Of a stretch of 64,000 nt of DNA, positions 18,304-29,637 are shown piece by piece. The first letter of the stretch is position 1, and every line of letters begins with the position of its first letter. Position numbers and translations under genes: made by a program. The stretch comes from Modicisalibacter radicis (lineage in GTDB: Bacteria; Pseudomonadota; Gammaproteobacteria; Pseudomonadales; Halomonadaceae), in contig NZ_CAAHFN010000065.1 in assembly GCF_900961225.1 (NCBI RefSeq), positions 1 through 64,000 of the forward strand, read 5' to 3'. The notes below the pieces were generated by a model that was given only the letters and a program-made list of their open reading frames with translations, ran no database searches and was not told the DNA's origin.

Positions 18304-19671
18304 TCACCTTGATGTGTCGGCGCGCAATTCGGCGACGAGTCGTTCCATGCCGGCGCTGCGCGAGCCCTTGATCAGCACACTGGCGCCGGCCGGCAGATGC
18401 GCATGGGCATAGCGTGTCAGCGCCTCCCAGTCCGCGAAGTGACGGCCATCGGCGCCGAAGGCACGAACCGCCGGTTCGGCTTCGGCGCCCAGCGTGCCGA
18501 GAAAATCGATCCCCAGGGCACGCGCGTAATCGCCGACGTCGGCGTGCCACGTTGCCGATTCGTCGCCGAGCTCGCCGATCGCCCCCAGAAAGCACCAGCG
18601 CGGCGCGGGCAAGGTGGCCAGCGTATCGAGCGCCGCCTTGACGGCGCCGGGGTTGGCGTTATAGGTATCGTCGAGCAGACGGCAACCCCGCAGGCCGTCG
18701 CGCATCATCAGCCGCCCGGGGGTCGCCGTGACCGCCTCCAGGCCCGCCAGGACGTCGGACTCGGCGACATCCAGCGCCAGTGCAGCGGCGCCGGCGGCCA
18801 GGGCGTTACGTACGTTGTGCAAGCCCATCAGCTGAAGCTGCACGGTTCCCACCGCCCGGTCGTCGTAGACGAGCGTGAAAGCATAGCGTCCCCAGCGGTC
18901 GCAGACCAGATCGCGAGCGTTGACCCGCGCGCTTCCGGTGAGCCCGAAGTCGATGATACGGGCCTCGGCGACCAGCGCGCGCCAGAAGGGAAAGAACCGG
19001 TCGTCACGGTTGAGCACCGCCGTGCCGTCGGCACTCAGCCCGGCGAGAATCTCGGCCTTGGCCTGGGCAATGTGCCCCAGGCCGCCGAACTCGCCGACAT
19101 GCGCCCCCGTGACGTTGGTGATCACCGCCACCCGGGGGCGCGCGAGCATCGATGTCCAGGCGATCTCGCCGAGATGATTGGCGCCCAGCTCGACCACCGC
19201 CTGACGATGAGCGGGCTCGAGCCGCAACAGCGTCAGCGGCGCACCGATGTCATTGTTGAGATTGCCCTGCGTCGCCAGGGTACTGCCGCGTCGTTCCAGA
19301 ATCGCCGCGAGCAGCGCCTTGACGGTGGTCTTGCCGCTATTGCCGGTGATCGCCGCCAGGGGGCCGCCCCAGGCCCGACGACGCGCCTGCCCCAGTACAC
19401 CCAGCGCCAGCCGCGTGTCGGCGACCGCCAACTGCGCCAAGGGGTCGTCGACGGGCCGCGATACCACCGCGGCAACCGCCCCCGCCTCGCGCGCCCGGGC
19501 GAGATAGTCGTGGCCGTCGAAATGCTCGCCGCGCAACGCGACGAACAGATCGCCAGGCTGCAATTGCCGCGTGTCGGTGGTGATCGCCGCCACTCGCGCG
19601 GACGCCTCGGGTACCTCGCAGCCCAGCGCCGCAGCGACCTCGGCGAGCGTCTCCAGACCGCATCCGCTCAT
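18304..19671 (-). CDS. murF: MurF, D-Ala-D-Ala-adding Mur ligase
   Basis: A 455-residue Mur ligase that attaches D-Ala-D-Ala to UDP-MurNAc-tripeptide, the last cytoplasmic precursor step. It shows the N-terminal substrate domain (TTDTRQLQPGDLFVALRGEHFDG), the ATP loop GNSGKTTVKALL and the C-terminal DDTYNANPGAVKAAL. The start at 19671 (MSGCGLETL) overlaps the murE stop by one base (TGATG). The same reading frame stays open far upstream inside murE, but that extension is only the third frame of murE. Confidence 0.96.
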   Translation of the reverse strand: MSGCGLETLAEVAAALGCEVPEASARVAAITTDTRQLQPGDLFVALRGEHFDGHDYLARAREAGAVAAVVSRPVDDPLAQLAVADTRLALGVLGQARRRAWGGPLAAITGNSGKTTVKALLAAILERRGSTLATQGNLNNDIGAPLTLLRLEPAHRQAVVELGANHLGEIAWTSMLARPRVAVITNVTGAHVGEFGGLGHIAQAKAEILAGLSADGTAVLNRDDRFFPFWRALVAEARIIDFGLTGSARVNARDLVCDRWGRYAFTLVYDDRAVGTVQLQLMGLHNVRNALAAGAAALALDVAESDVLAGLEAVTATPGRLMMRDGLRGCRLLDDTYNANPGAVKAALDTLATLPAPRWCFLGAIGELGDESATWHADVGDYARALGIDFLGTLGAEAEPAVRAFGADGRHFADWEALTRYAHAHLPAGASVLIKGSRSAGMERLVAELRADTSR

Positions 19672-21212
19672 CACGCGCCCTCCTGCCAGCGGCCCAGCGC
19701 CGTCTCCGCGCAGGCGCGGTCCGAGAACGCCAGCCGTTGGCCCTGGATCTCCTGATAGTCTTCGTGCCCCTTGCCGGCGATCAGGATCACATCGTCGGGG
19801 CCCGCGGCCTCGATGGTGCGCACGATCGCCCGCTCGCGGCCGGCGACACACCAGGCCGACGCGCGGGCCGGCTCGCTCATGCCGGCGAGAATCTGCGCGC
19901 GGATGCAGGCGGGGTCCTCGCTGCGCGGATTGTCGTCGGTCACCACCCAGCGATCGGCATTGGCTTCGACGGCCGCGCCCATCAGCGCGCGCTTGCCGCT
20001 GTCGCGGTCGCCGCCACAACCGAATACACACCACAGCCGACCGGCACGATCGCTGTCGCCGTCGTCGCGCCCGGGCAGGTGGGCGCGCAGCGCCTCGAGG
20101 GCATGACGCAGCGCCTCCGGGGTATGCGCGTAATCGACGACCACACTCGGCGCCCCGGGACGGCTCAGGCACTGCATGCGCCCGGGCACCGGCGCGAGAC
20201 GCTCGGCCGCCGCGCACAGCGCGTCGAGATCCTCGCCCAGCCCCATCAGCGAGGCCATCGCCAGCAGCACGTTGTCGAGGTTGAAGCGCCCCATCAACGA
20301 CAGTTCAAGCGCGCGTTCGCCATCGGGGGTGGCAATCAAGGCACGCTGACCGCTGGCATGAGGCAGCCAGTCCAGCACCCGCAGGGTGGTGGCCTCCTGG
20401 GTACCGCTGGCCAGCACGCGCACCTCGGGCGCCAGTCCGGCCAGCATCAGCCGGGCCAGCGGGTCGTCGCCGTTGACCACCGCCAGTTTCAGCTCCGGGC
20501 GCCGGAAGAGGCGCGCCTTGGCGGCGGCATAGGCCGCCATGCTGCCATGATAATCGAGATGGTCGCGGCTCAGGTTGGTATACACGGCGGCGGCGAGGCG
20601 ACAGCCGTTGAGGCGTCGCTGCATCAAGGCATGCGACGAGACCTCGATCGCGACCCGCTCGACGCCGCGCTCGGCCATCTGCCCGAGCGCGGCCTGCAGT
20701 TCCAGCGCACCCGGGGTCGTCTGGCCGCTGTCGACCAGCTCACCGGGGCGCCCCCAGCCCAGCGTGCCGACGACGCCGGCCGGATGGCCCAGCGCCTCGG
20801 ACAGCGCGGCGATGTAATGGGTGACCGAGCTCTTGCCGTTGGTGCCGGTCACGCCAAGCAGGGTCAGCGAGTCGGGCACCTCGAACAGCAGCCGACCGAG
20901 TTCGCCGAGACGCTCGCCAAGGGCCGGCAGCCAGGTGATTCGCTCGGCCTGCTCGACGCCCTCGGCCTGGTCGGCATCGGCCAATGTCCAGACGGCACCC
21001 GCCGCCCGGGCCTGGGCGATGAAGCGACGGCCATCGACATTCACGCCGGGCACGGCAACGAACAGCGTCGCGTGCGGGCAGTCGCCGATGGCCCGGCTAT
21101 CGAGACACAGCGCCAAGGGTGCGTCGTCGTCGGCAAGCCCGGGCAAGCCGGCGGCTTCGGGCCACAGCTCGCTCAACGCCCGGGCGAGTCGTGCCTGCGT
21201 CGTGGTGATCAC
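19671..21212 (-). CDS. murE: MurE, UDP-MurNAc-tripeptide synthetase (meso-DAP adding)
   Basis: A 513-residue Mur ligase that adds meso-diaminopimelate to UDP-MurNAc-L-Ala-D-Glu. The ATP loop is GTNGKSSVTHY. The motif TDDNPRSEDP contains DNPR, which marks meso-DAP rather than lysine specificity, as expected for a Gram-negative cell wall. The start is GTG at 21212, overlapping the ftsI stop as GTGA, so translation is coupled to ftsI. Confidence 0.96.
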   Translation of the reverse strand: MITTTQARLARALSELWPEAAGLPGLADDDAPLALCLDSRAIGDCPHATLFVAVPGVNVDGRRFIAQARAAGAVWTLADADQAEGVEQAERITWLPALGERLGELGRLLFEVPDSLTLLGVTGTNGKSSVTHYIAALSEALGHPAGVVGTLGWGRPGELVDSGQTTPGALELQAALGQMAERGVERVAIEVSSHALMQRRLNGCRLAAAVYTNLSRDHLDYHGSMAAYAAAKARLFRRPELKLAVVNGDDPLARLMLAGLAPEVRVLASGTQEATTLRVLDWLPHASGQRALIATPDGERALELSLMGRFNLDNVLLAMASLMGLGEDLDALCAAAERLAPVPGRMQCLSRPGAPSVVVDYAHTPEALRHALEALRAHLPGRDDGDSDRAGRLWCVFGCGGDRDSGKRALMGAAVEANADRWVVTDDNPRSEDPACIRAQILAGMSEPARASAWCVAGRERAIVRTIEAAGPDDVILIAGKGHEDYQEIQGQRLAFSDRACAETALGRWQEGA

Positions 21213-22924
21213 TTGAGGGCCTCCTTCTTGTCGGGCAGGACGTCGAGCAAGCGCAGCGCCTTGCCGGCCACGCGACTGAATACCGGCGCCGCGACCAGGC
21301 CGCCGTAATACTCCTGGCCCTTGGCGTTGTCGATCATCACCACCGTGACGATACGCGGGTCGGAAACCGGGGCGATGCCCGCAAACAGGGAACGGTAGGC
21401 CGTTGTCTGGTAGCCGGTACTCGCGACCTTGCGCACGGTGCCGGTCTTGCCCGCGACACGGTAGCCTGGAACCATGGCCCGCGCCCCGCCGGCGCCGGGC
21501 TGGACGATCCTCTCCAGCATGCCCAGCAGGTTGTCGGCGACCTGCGGCTCGATCACCGGCTTGCCCGATGGATCCTGACCGTCGAGCTTGAGCAGCGACG
21601 GTGACAGTTGCCGGCCCTGATTGGCGATCGCCGTGTAGGCGCTCGCCAGCTGTAGCGCGGAGACCGCCACCCCATAGCCATAGGCCATCGTCGCGCGCTT
21701 GCTGTCGGACCAGTTGTAGGGGGCCGGCAGGCTGCCGGTGGACTCGCCCGGGAAACCGGTCTCCGGCGCCTGCCCCAGGCCCAGCTCGCGGTAACGCTGC
21801 CAGATGGCGTCCTCGGGCAATTGCAGCGCGACCCGCGACATGCCGACGTTCGACGAGTGCAACAGGATCCCGCCCATGTCCAGCTTGCCGTAGTTGCGGA
21901 AATCGTTGATCGTGTACTGGTCGACTCGCATGTAGCCCGGCGAGGTGTCGACCACCGTGTCCGGCGAGAACTGGCCGCTTTCCAGGGCCGCCGACATCGC
22001 CAGCGGCTTCATCACCGAACCCGGTTCGAAGGCGTCGGTGATCGCCTGGTTACGCAACCCCTCGATGTCCAGATCGGCCCGGTTGTTGGGGTTGTAGGAT
22101 GGCGCGTTGACCATCGCCAGAACTTCCCCGGTCCGGGCGTCCATCATCACCAGGGTACCGCCGTCGGCGTTGTGTTCGTCGACCGAGGCCTTGAGCTCGC
22201 GATAGGCCATGTACTGCAGACGCAGGTCGATCGACAGGGTCAACTCGCCGCCCGGCTTGGCCTCCTTGATCAGATGCAGATCGCGCACCAGACGCCCCTT
22301 GCGGTCCTTGAGCACGCGCCGCTTGCCAGGGGTGCCGGTCAGGTAGCTGTTGTAGGCCAGCTCGAGCCCTTCCTGGCCGCGGTCGTCGACGTTGGTCACG
22401 CCGACCAGCTGCGCGGTGACCTCACCGGAGGGGTAGTAGCGCTTGTACTCATGCTGGGCATAGACGCCGGGCACATGCAGGGCGGTGATCTTCTGCGCCG
22501 CGGCCGGGGTCATGCGACGCCGCAGATACATGAATTCGTGCTCGGCATAGCGTTCGATACGCGCGTTGAGCTCGTCGAGCCCGATTCCCAGCGCACGCGC
22601 CAGCATCATGCGCTGGATATCGTCGCTGGGCAGCTCCTGGGGATTGGCCCAGAGGGTAACCACCGGTGTCGAGATCGCCAGCGGGTCACCATGGCGATCG
22701 CTGATCATGCCGCGATGGGCGTCAATGGTCTCGACCCGCAGGGTGCGGGCGTCCCCCTGCCCCTGGAGGAAGACCCGATCGAGCACATGCAGGTCGACGA
22801 TGCGTCCGACCAGCACCGCCATGGCGACTATCAGCACCACCAGCATGAAGCGGAAACGCCCGCTGCCCAGCGGAGCGACCTCGGCCCGGGTCGGGCCGCC
22901 CCTGTTGCCGGAGCGCTGACTCAT
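21209..22924 (-). CDS. ftsI: FtsI (PBP3), septal transpeptidase
   Basis: A 571-residue class B penicillin-binding protein. One membrane anchor (about residues 25-45) follows a short cytoplasmic tail; the non-catalytic pedestal domain spans about 55-220. The transpeptidase domain then shows SVMK (nucleophile S303), HSSN near residue 359 and KTGT near residue 494. It crosslinks septal peptidoglycan made by FtsW and is the target of many beta-lactams. The start ATG overlaps the ftsL stop (ATGA). Confidence 0.97.
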   Translation of the reverse strand: MSQRSGNRGGPTRAEVAPLGSGRFRFMLVVLIVAMAVLVGRIVDLHVLDRVFLQGQGDARTLRVETIDAHRGMISDRHGDPLAISTPVVTLWANPQELPSDDIQRMMLARALGIGLDELNARIERYAEHEFMYLRRRMTPAAAQKITALHVPGVYAQHEYKRYYPSGEVTAQLVGVTNVDDRGQEGLELAYNSYLTGTPGKRRVLKDRKGRLVRDLHLIKEAKPGGELTLSIDLRLQYMAYRELKASVDEHNADGGTLVMMDARTGEVLAMVNAPSYNPNNRADLDIEGLRNQAITDAFEPGSVMKPLAMSAALESGQFSPDTVVDTSPGYMRVDQYTINDFRNYGKLDMGGILLHSSNVGMSRVALQLPEDAIWQRYRELGLGQAPETGFPGESTGSLPAPYNWSDSKRATMAYGYGVAVSALQLASAYTAIANQGRQLSPSLLKLDGQDPSGKPVIEPQVADNLLGMLERIVQPGAGGARAMVPGYRVAGKTGTVRKVASTGYQTTAYRSLFAGIAPVSDPRIVTVVMIDNAKGQEYYGGLVAAPVFSRVAGKALRLLDVLPDKKEALK

Positions 22925-23244
22925 GGCCGAATGATCTCGATCTGCTCGAGGTCGGGAACGCGCATCTCCAGACGCTCGGCCGCCAGGCGCTCGATGCGCG
23001 ATGGCGCCGACCAGGTGCTCTCCTCGAGCAACAATCGCCCCCAGACGGTCTGCATCTCACTCTGCTCGGCCTCGAGGTGCTGCAACCGGGCGTACTGCAC
23101 CCGCGTCAGGTGTGCGCTGGCGATCACCGCCAGCGCACTGGCCAGGACCAGCCCCACCAACCCGGCAATCGACAGATAACGCCAGCTGGGTTTCACAAGC
23201 CGTGCCCATGCGGAAGGCGGGGTGTTCGAGCGACCCTGTACCAT
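22921..23244 (-). CDS. ftsL: FtsL, small bitopic division protein
   Basis: A 107-residue protein with one membrane helix (about residues 25-46, YLSIAGLVGLVLASALAVIA) followed by a periplasmic coiled coil (YARLQHLEAEQSEMQTVWGRLLLEE). FtsL forms a complex with FtsB and FtsQ that activates FtsWI. Sequence conservation is low in this family, so the call rests on size, topology and its place between rsmH and ftsI. GAGGAGA lies just before the ATG. Confidence 0.92.
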   Translation of the reverse strand: MVQGRSNTPPSAWARLVKPSWRYLSIAGLVGLVLASALAVIASAHLTRVQYARLQHLEAEQSEMQTVWGRLLLEESTWSAPSRIERLAAERLEMRVPDLEQIEIIRP

Positions 23245-23252
23245 GCGTCTCC

Positions 23253-24203
23253 TCAGGCGATCTTCCGCGCGGCGCGCATCACCGCACTGCGCGCGCGGGG
23301 ATTTTCCTCGATTTCAAGGCTGCCGGGACGACGGGCCTTGCCCAACGGTTCGAGTCGACGCTTGAGCTGATCATCACGAATCGGCATGCCGCGCGGGAGG
23401 TGCGTATCGCCACGCGCCTGATCGCGAATGAAGCGCTTGACCCGGCGATCCTCCAGCGAATGGAAGCTGATCACCACCAGGTGGCCACCGGGCGCCAGCG
23501 CGTCGAGGGCGGCATCGAGGGCGGCATCGAGCTCGTCGAGTTCGGCGTTGAGATGGATACGCAGCGCCTGAAAGGCCCGGGTCGCCGGATGCTTGCCCTT
23601 CTCCCAGGCGGGATGCGCGGCTTTTAGCAGTTCGGCCAGCTCCACGGTGCGGGTGATCGGCGCTTCGCGGCGCCGCTCTACCACCGCCCGCGCCAGGCGC
23701 CTGGCGAAGCGCTCCTCGCCGTAGGTCTTGAAGACCCGGGCGATCTCGCTCTCGCTGCTGCGTGCCAGCCAGCTGGCGGCGCTTTCGCCACGGGTCGGAT
23801 CCATGCGCATGTCCAGCGGCCCATCGCGCAGAAAACTGAAACCGCGCTCGGGATCGTCTAGCTGCGGCGAGGAGACGCCGACATCCAGCAGGATGCCGGC
23901 CAGCTGGCCGTGAACGGCCTGACCACGGGCGACGTCCCCCAGGCGGCTGAAGGTGTCGGCATGGATCGAGAAGCGTGCGTCATCGATATCAGCCGCCGCC
24001 GCCAGGGCATCAGGGTCGCGGTCGATCGCCAGCAACCGGCCCTCGGCGGACAGGCGGTCGAGAATCGCCCGCGAATGCCCGCCGCGGCCGAAGGTACCGT
24101 CGAGATAACACGCATGGGGATCGTTGATCAGCGCCTCGATCGCGCCATCGAGTAGGACGCTGGCATGCTGATGAGCGGGCGAGGACGTGACGCGTTGCGA
24201 CAT
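23253..24203 (-). CDS. rsmH: RsmH (MraW), 16S rRNA m4C1402 methyltransferase
   Basis: A 316-residue SAM-dependent enzyme that N4-methylates C1402 in the decoding centre of 16S rRNA; RsmI, also encoded nearby, methylates the ribose of the same nucleotide. The conserved start [13 protein letters not shown], the SAM motif [14 protein letters not shown] and the C-terminal [15 protein letters not shown] are present. I use the ATG at 24203 ([13 protein letters not shown]); longer in-frame starts would run into rnpB. It is the first gene of the division cluster here because mraZ is missing. Confidence 0.96.
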   Translation of the reverse strand: MSQRVTSSPAHQHASVLLDGAIEALINDPHACYLDGTFGRGGHSRAILDRLSAEGRLLAIDRDPDALAAAADIDDARFSIHADTFSRLGDVARGQAVHGQLAGILLDVGVSSPQLDDPERGFSFLRDGPLDMRMDPTRGESAASWLARSSESEIARVFKTYGEERFARRLARAVVERRREAPITRTVELAELLKAAHPAWEKGKHPATRAFQALRIHLNAELDELDAALDAALDALAPGGHLVVISFHSLEDRRVKRFIRDQARGDTHLPRGMPIRDDQLKRRLEPLGKARRPGSLEIEENPRARSAVMRAARKIA

Positions 24204-24235
24204 GCGGGACTCGATGACGGTGACGGAAAATTGGG

Positions 24236-24598
<363 letters not shown>

Positions 24599-24604
24599 CG
24601 CGCA

Positions 24605-24633
24605 AGAATAGCAGTGTGGCGCCACCCCCTCAA
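24605..24633 (-). promoter_or_regulatory. rnpB promoter (TTGAGG-17-TATTCT)
   Basis: On the minus strand TTGAGG (24633-24628) is followed after 17 bp by TATTCT (24610-24605), placing the start about seven bases on, at the first base of helix P1. The -35 hexamer overlaps the rsmI stop codon, which shows how tightly the two genes are packed. Confidence 0.6.
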
Positions 24634-25484
24634 CCGTCGGCCTGAAGCGACATCGCCCGGGCATACCAGGCCTTCTTGCGCCCGCCCAGCAAACTGGCCG
24701 CCACCGCCGCGGCCTGCTTGACGCCGACCCCCTCGGCCAGCAGGACACGCAACAGCGTCTCGCCTTCGACCCAGGCACCTTCGGTCTCTGTCGGCGGCGC
24801 CCCGGCGACCATCACCACGAACTCGCCGCGCGCCTGGTTGGGGTCGCTCTCGAGCCGTTCGAGCAGCCTCGTCGCGCTACCCTCCAGGTAGGTCTCGAAG
24901 GTCTTGGTCAGCTCGCGGGCGATCACGATGCGCCGCTCTCCGAGCAGCGCCTGCATGTCCCCCAGGGTGGCCTGGATACGGTGCGGCGACTCGTAGAACA
25001 GCCAGGTTTCAGCACGCTCGGCGAGTTCCTTGATGCGCGCGCGGCGCGGCCCGCCCTTGGCCGGCAGGAAACCGGCGAACAGGAAGCGATCGGTGGGCAG
25101 CCCCGCCGCCGACAGCGCCGCAACCAGCGCGCAGGGCCCGGGGATCGGCACCACCCGATGACCGCGCTCCCGCAAGGCACGCACCAGCACGAAGCCGGGG
25201 TCGGCGATCAGCGGCGTGCCGGCATCGCTGACCAGTGCCACGTCGTCGCCGGACTCCAGCCGGGAGAGGAGCTGCTCGACGCGCTGGGCTTCGTTATGCT
25301 CGTGCAGGGACACCATGGGCCGCTCGATGCCCAGATGGTTGAGTAGCCGTGCCGTATGGCGGGTATCCTCGGCGGCGATCAACGCCACCTCCGCCAGGGT
25401 CCGCTGTGCCCGCGGGCCAAGGTCATCGAGATTACCAATCGGCGTGGCCACCACGTACAATGTGCCACTGTTAGACTCGGTCAT
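24630..25484 (-). CDS. rsmI: RsmI, 16S rRNA 2'-O-methyltransferase (C1402)
   Basis: A 284-residue SAM-dependent methyltransferase of the tetrapyrrole-methylase fold. It shows the N-terminal YVVATPIGNLDDLGPRAQ, the EDTRHTARLL segment and the GTPLIADPG loop typical of RsmI. It methylates the 2'-OH of C1402 in 16S rRNA, complementing RsmH. Divergent from lpoA with a 145 bp gap, in the conserved order rnpB-rsmI-lpoA of pseudomonads. Confidence 0.96.
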   Translation of the reverse strand: MTESNSGTLYVVATPIGNLDDLGPRAQRTLAEVALIAAEDTRHTARLLNHLGIERPMVSLHEHNEAQRVEQLLSRLESGDDVALVSDAGTPLIADPGFVLVRALRERGHRVVPIPGPCALVAALSAAGLPTDRFLFAGFLPAKGGPRRARIKELAERAETWLFYESPHRIQATLGDMQALLGERRIVIARELTKTFETYLEGSATRLLERLESDPNQARGEFVVMVAGAPPTETEGAWVEGETLLRVLLAEGVGVKQAAAVAASLLGGRKKAWYARAMSLQADG

Positions 25485-25629
25485 GTGTCGTCACCCGGAC
25501 GTCAAGATCAAACGGCCGCCAGCCAGGACGGCGTTCCGGCAGCAAGCGGTTCGAGCGGCTAAAGACAAGCGGAGTCGGTGCTCGATCGACCATGGCCGGC
25601 TCCGCCCGATACAAGGAAATGGAAAACGT

Positions 25630-27424
25630 ATGGACAAATCGCTGCGACGCCTGTGCGGTGTCGGCCTCGTTGCCCTAGTGATGTCCGGCTGCGCCAGCCA
25701 ACGTTCGCCGATGGAAGGGCTCCGCGGGCAGCAGGCGCCCAGCGAACTGCTGAGCCAGGCCGAGCAACAGAGCGGCCCGCAGGCCGCCCAGACCCGCCTA
25801 CAGGCCGCCGATATCCTAGCACGCCGCGGCGATGCCGCGCAGGCGCTGCAGGTAGCGGGCAACATCGACGCCGCCGCCCTGCCCGGCGAAGCCCGTGTAC
25901 AGTGGGCCTTGCTGCTTTCGCAACTGGGTCTCGACCAGCAGGATGGCCGCAGCGTCATCAAGGCAACCGAGCTGCTCGACGAGGATCTCCCCCTGTCGCG
26001 CGATGCAGCGCTCACGCTGCGCCAGCGTCGCGGCCTGGCCCTGGGCATGGTGGGCGAGCCGCGGGCCGCGGCGAGCACCTTGATCGCGCTCCAGGCGGAA
26101 CAGGCGCCATTCGATCTCAACGACGACATCTGGCGCCAGCTGTCGCGGCTTCGCGGCGCGGGGCTGGAGGCGGTCGCCCGGCAGGGGCAGCTCGCCCGCG
26201 GCTGGGTCGAGCTGGTCGAGCTGCAGCGGCGCAATGGCAGCGATATCGCCCGGCTGTTTGCCAAGCTCGACCAGTGGCGTGCCCGGAATCCCAACCATCC
26301 CGCCGCGCGCCGACTGCCCGCCGACCTTCAGGCCCTGCGTGAACTGCGCGGCCAGGACGTGCGGCGCATCGCCGTCTTCCTGCCCGAGAGCGGCCCGCTG
26401 GCGAATGTCGCCGCGGCGCTGCGCAAGGGGATCGAGACGCGCCACATGAACGCGCTTGACCAGGGCGAGCAGACCCCGCAACTGACGTTCTACGACACCA
26501 GCAGCAACCCCATCGAGGCACTCTACGCGCAGGCGACCCTGGCCGGCGCCCAGGTGGTCCTCGGCCCGCTGAACAAGGACACGGTGACCGACCTGGAGCA
26601 ACGCCCCAGCGTGCCGCTGCCGACCCTGGCGCTGAACTACGGCACCTCGGCCAGCAACCGCGCCGACGATCTTTTCCAGTACGGACTGTCCGCGGAAGAC
26701 GAAGCCCGCCAGGCTGCGCTGCGCGCATCGCTCGACGGCCATCGCCGGGCCGGCATGCTGGTGCCGGACAACGCCTGGGGCCAACGCGTCGCCGACAGCT
26801 TTCGCGGAGCCTGGCAGGCCCAGGGCGGCACGATCGCGGAACAGGTCAACTACAACCCCGAGGGCTCGGCCGCCAATGCGGTACGTCCACTGGCCAATCG
26901 TCAGCTGGACATGCTGTTCTTGCTCGCCCTGCCGCCCTTCGCCCGCCAGGTGCCACCGACCCTCGACTACTTCAATGCCGGCGACCTGCCGATCTACGCC
27001 ACCTCGCACCTCTACGAGGGCGAGCCGCAGCCGCGGCTCGACCACGACCTGAACGGCGTTCAGTTCGTCGAGATTCCCTGGCTGATCCCAGAGGCCGCTG
27101 TCGGCGGCGCCGAGGCGCTGCCCTATTACGATAGCTACCAGGCACTGCATGACGGCAGCGACCCGGCGATTCTCAAGCTCCAGGCAATGGGTGTCGACGC
27201 CTTCGAGCTGGCACGTCGCGTTCCCTTGCTCAAGGTGGCCCCCGATACCGAATATTTCGGAGCCACCGGCGCCCTGCGCGCCGGCGACGATCACCGACTC
27301 GAGCGCATCCTGCCCTGGGCGAAGTTCAGCGCCGGCGTCCCCCAGCCGCCCTTGATCGGCATCCAGCAGACGGTGCTCGAACCCGGCGAGCCGGCGAACG
27401 AGACCGACGACTCGGCAGGCGGCG

Positions 27425-27444
<20 letters not shown>
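25630..27444 (+). CDS. lpoA: LpoA, outer-membrane lipoprotein activator of PBP1A
   Basis: A 604-residue lipoprotein. Residues 1-19 form a signal peptide ending in a lipobox (LVMSGC), so it is lipidated at that Cys and sorted to the outer membrane. The N-terminal half is helical and repetitive (TPR-like), and the C-terminal half (from about residue 250, RRIAVFLPESGPLANVAAAL) resembles a periplasmic binding protein. LpoA reaches across the periplasm to activate the peptidoglycan synthase PBP1A. The start at 25630 is chosen for the signal peptide and AAGGA upstream; longer in-frame reading runs into the antisense of rsmI. It overlaps yraN by 20 bases. Confidence 0.92.
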
Positions 27445-28415
<971 letters not shown>

Positions 28416-28420
28416 CCAAA

Positions 28421-28996
28421 ATGAAGAAACGTGTACTTACCCCCGCCCTGCTGGCCCTGTCCCTGGCCCTCGGCGGCTGCTCGGCCATCAACAGCGTCGC
28501 GACCCCGGCCCCGCAAGGCGAGGACTACAGCGCCCGCACGCCGGGCATGAAGGTCGAGGACGAGACCATCGAGTCGAAGATCCAGGACACCATGGAAACC
28601 ACCGACGCGCGTCTCGGCGATGCCCGAATCGGCGTCAACAGCTACAACGGTGTCGTTCTGCTGTTCGGCCAGGTGCCCAGCCAGGAACTCAAGGATCTGG
28701 CCGGCCAGATCGCCCATGACACCCGCCAGGTTCGCCAGGTACACAACGAACTGACGGTCGCGGCCAATCTGCCGATGGGCCAGCGCATGAAGGACAACTG
28801 GCTGGAAACCAGCGCCCAGACGCAACTTGCGGCCAACGAGAACATCGACACCCGCCACCTCGAAGTGATCGCCGAAAACGCCACCCTGTACCTGATGGGA
28901 ATGGTGACCCGCGACGAAGCCCAGCGCGTCGTCAATGTGGTTACCGGCATCGATGGCGTGCAGCGCGTCGTCAAGATCTTCGAGTACATCGACTGA
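28421..28996 (+). CDS. dolP: DolP (YraP), dual BON-domain outer-membrane lipoprotein
   Basis: A 191-residue lipoprotein. The signal peptide ends in LGGC, and two BON domains follow (about residues 45-112 and 120-188), each with the pattern of a helix followed by V-x-L-x-G-x-V (GVVLLFGQVPS; ATLYLMGMVTRDEA). In E. coli DolP keeps the outer membrane tight and is found at division sites and near BamA. I take ATG 28421; a GTG three codons earlier overlaps the diaA stop and is also possible. Confidence 0.92.
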   Translation: MKKRVLTPALLALSLALGGCSAINSVATPAPQGEDYSARTPGMKVEDETIESKIQDTMETTDARLGDARIGVNSYNGVVLLFGQVPSQELKDLAGQIAHDTRQVRQVHNELTVAANLPMGQRMKDNWLETSAQTQLAANENIDTRHLEVIAENATLYLMGMVTRDEAQRVVNVVTGIDGVQRVVKIFEYID

Positions 28997-29026
28997 CATC
29001 GGCGAGGCGGCGGCAACCCGCCCACG

Positions 29027-29059
29027 AAAAAACGGGGTGGCCGTCGGCCACCCCGTTTT
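29027..29059. terminator. bidirectional terminator between dolP and sspB
   Basis: A 14-bp perfect stem (AAAACGGGGTGGCC / GGCCACCCCGTTTT, loop GTC) lies between the convergent genes. Each strand ends in a T run, so it can stop both transcripts. Confidence 0.9.
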
Positions 29060-29084
29060 CATGTCCCATGACACGCTCGAGTCG

Positions 29085-29579
29085 TCACTTGATGACGCGC
29101 AGCGACGGCCGGCCCTTCTTCTGATCTTTCTGCGCCTTGCCATCGCCATTTTCCGGCGACGCTTCATCGTCGACCGCACCGGACTTGCCGTCGACACTTT
29201 CCAGATTCGGACGTTGCTCCTCCTCCGGTGCCGGGCTCTCCGACGCCTGAGCCTCGTACCCCGGCATCACCGGCTCATGGCCGAATACCATGCCGACGCC
29301 ATTCTCGCGGGCGTAGATCGCGATCAGCGACTCGCCGGGCACGACCACCTGCATCGGATGGCCGCCAAAACGCGCATTGAAGGTGACCGCGTCGTTGGCC
29401 ATGTTCAATTCGCGTACCGCGCCGGGCGCTATATTGAGGACGATCTGTCCATTCTGGACGAATTGCTCGGGGACCTGAACGCCTTCGCCTTCGGCGTCGA
29501 CGACGATGTAGGGCGTGTGGTCGTTATCCAACAACCACTCATAAAGTGCCCGGGCTAGATAGGGACGGCTGGACAGCAT
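29085..29579 (-). CDS. sspB: SspB, ClpXP adaptor protein
   Basis: A 164-residue protein. The folded N-terminal domain (about residues 1-105: RPYLARALYEWLLDND, YIVVDAEGEGVQVP, LNIAPGAVRELNM, FNARFGG) binds ssrA-tagged peptides. A long acidic, flexible linker leads to the C-terminal tail GRPSLRVIK, which docks on ClpX. It hands tagged proteins to ClpXP. I place the start at 29579 because GAGGGG is seven bases upstream; an ATG two codons earlier is too close to that site. Confidence 0.95.
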   Translation of the reverse strand: MLSSRPYLARALYEWLLDNDHTPYIVVDAEGEGVQVPEQFVQNGQIVLNIAPGAVRELNMANDAVTFNARFGGHPMQVVVPGESLIAIYARENGVGMVFGHEPVMPGYEAQASESPAPEEEQRPNLESVDGKSGAVDDEASPENGDGKAQKDQKKGRPSLRVIK

Positions 29580-29637
29580 GCGCATACCCCTCGGTAAAAC
29601 GGGGCGCGACCGCCAGTAGCGATCACGCCGGGTGAAT

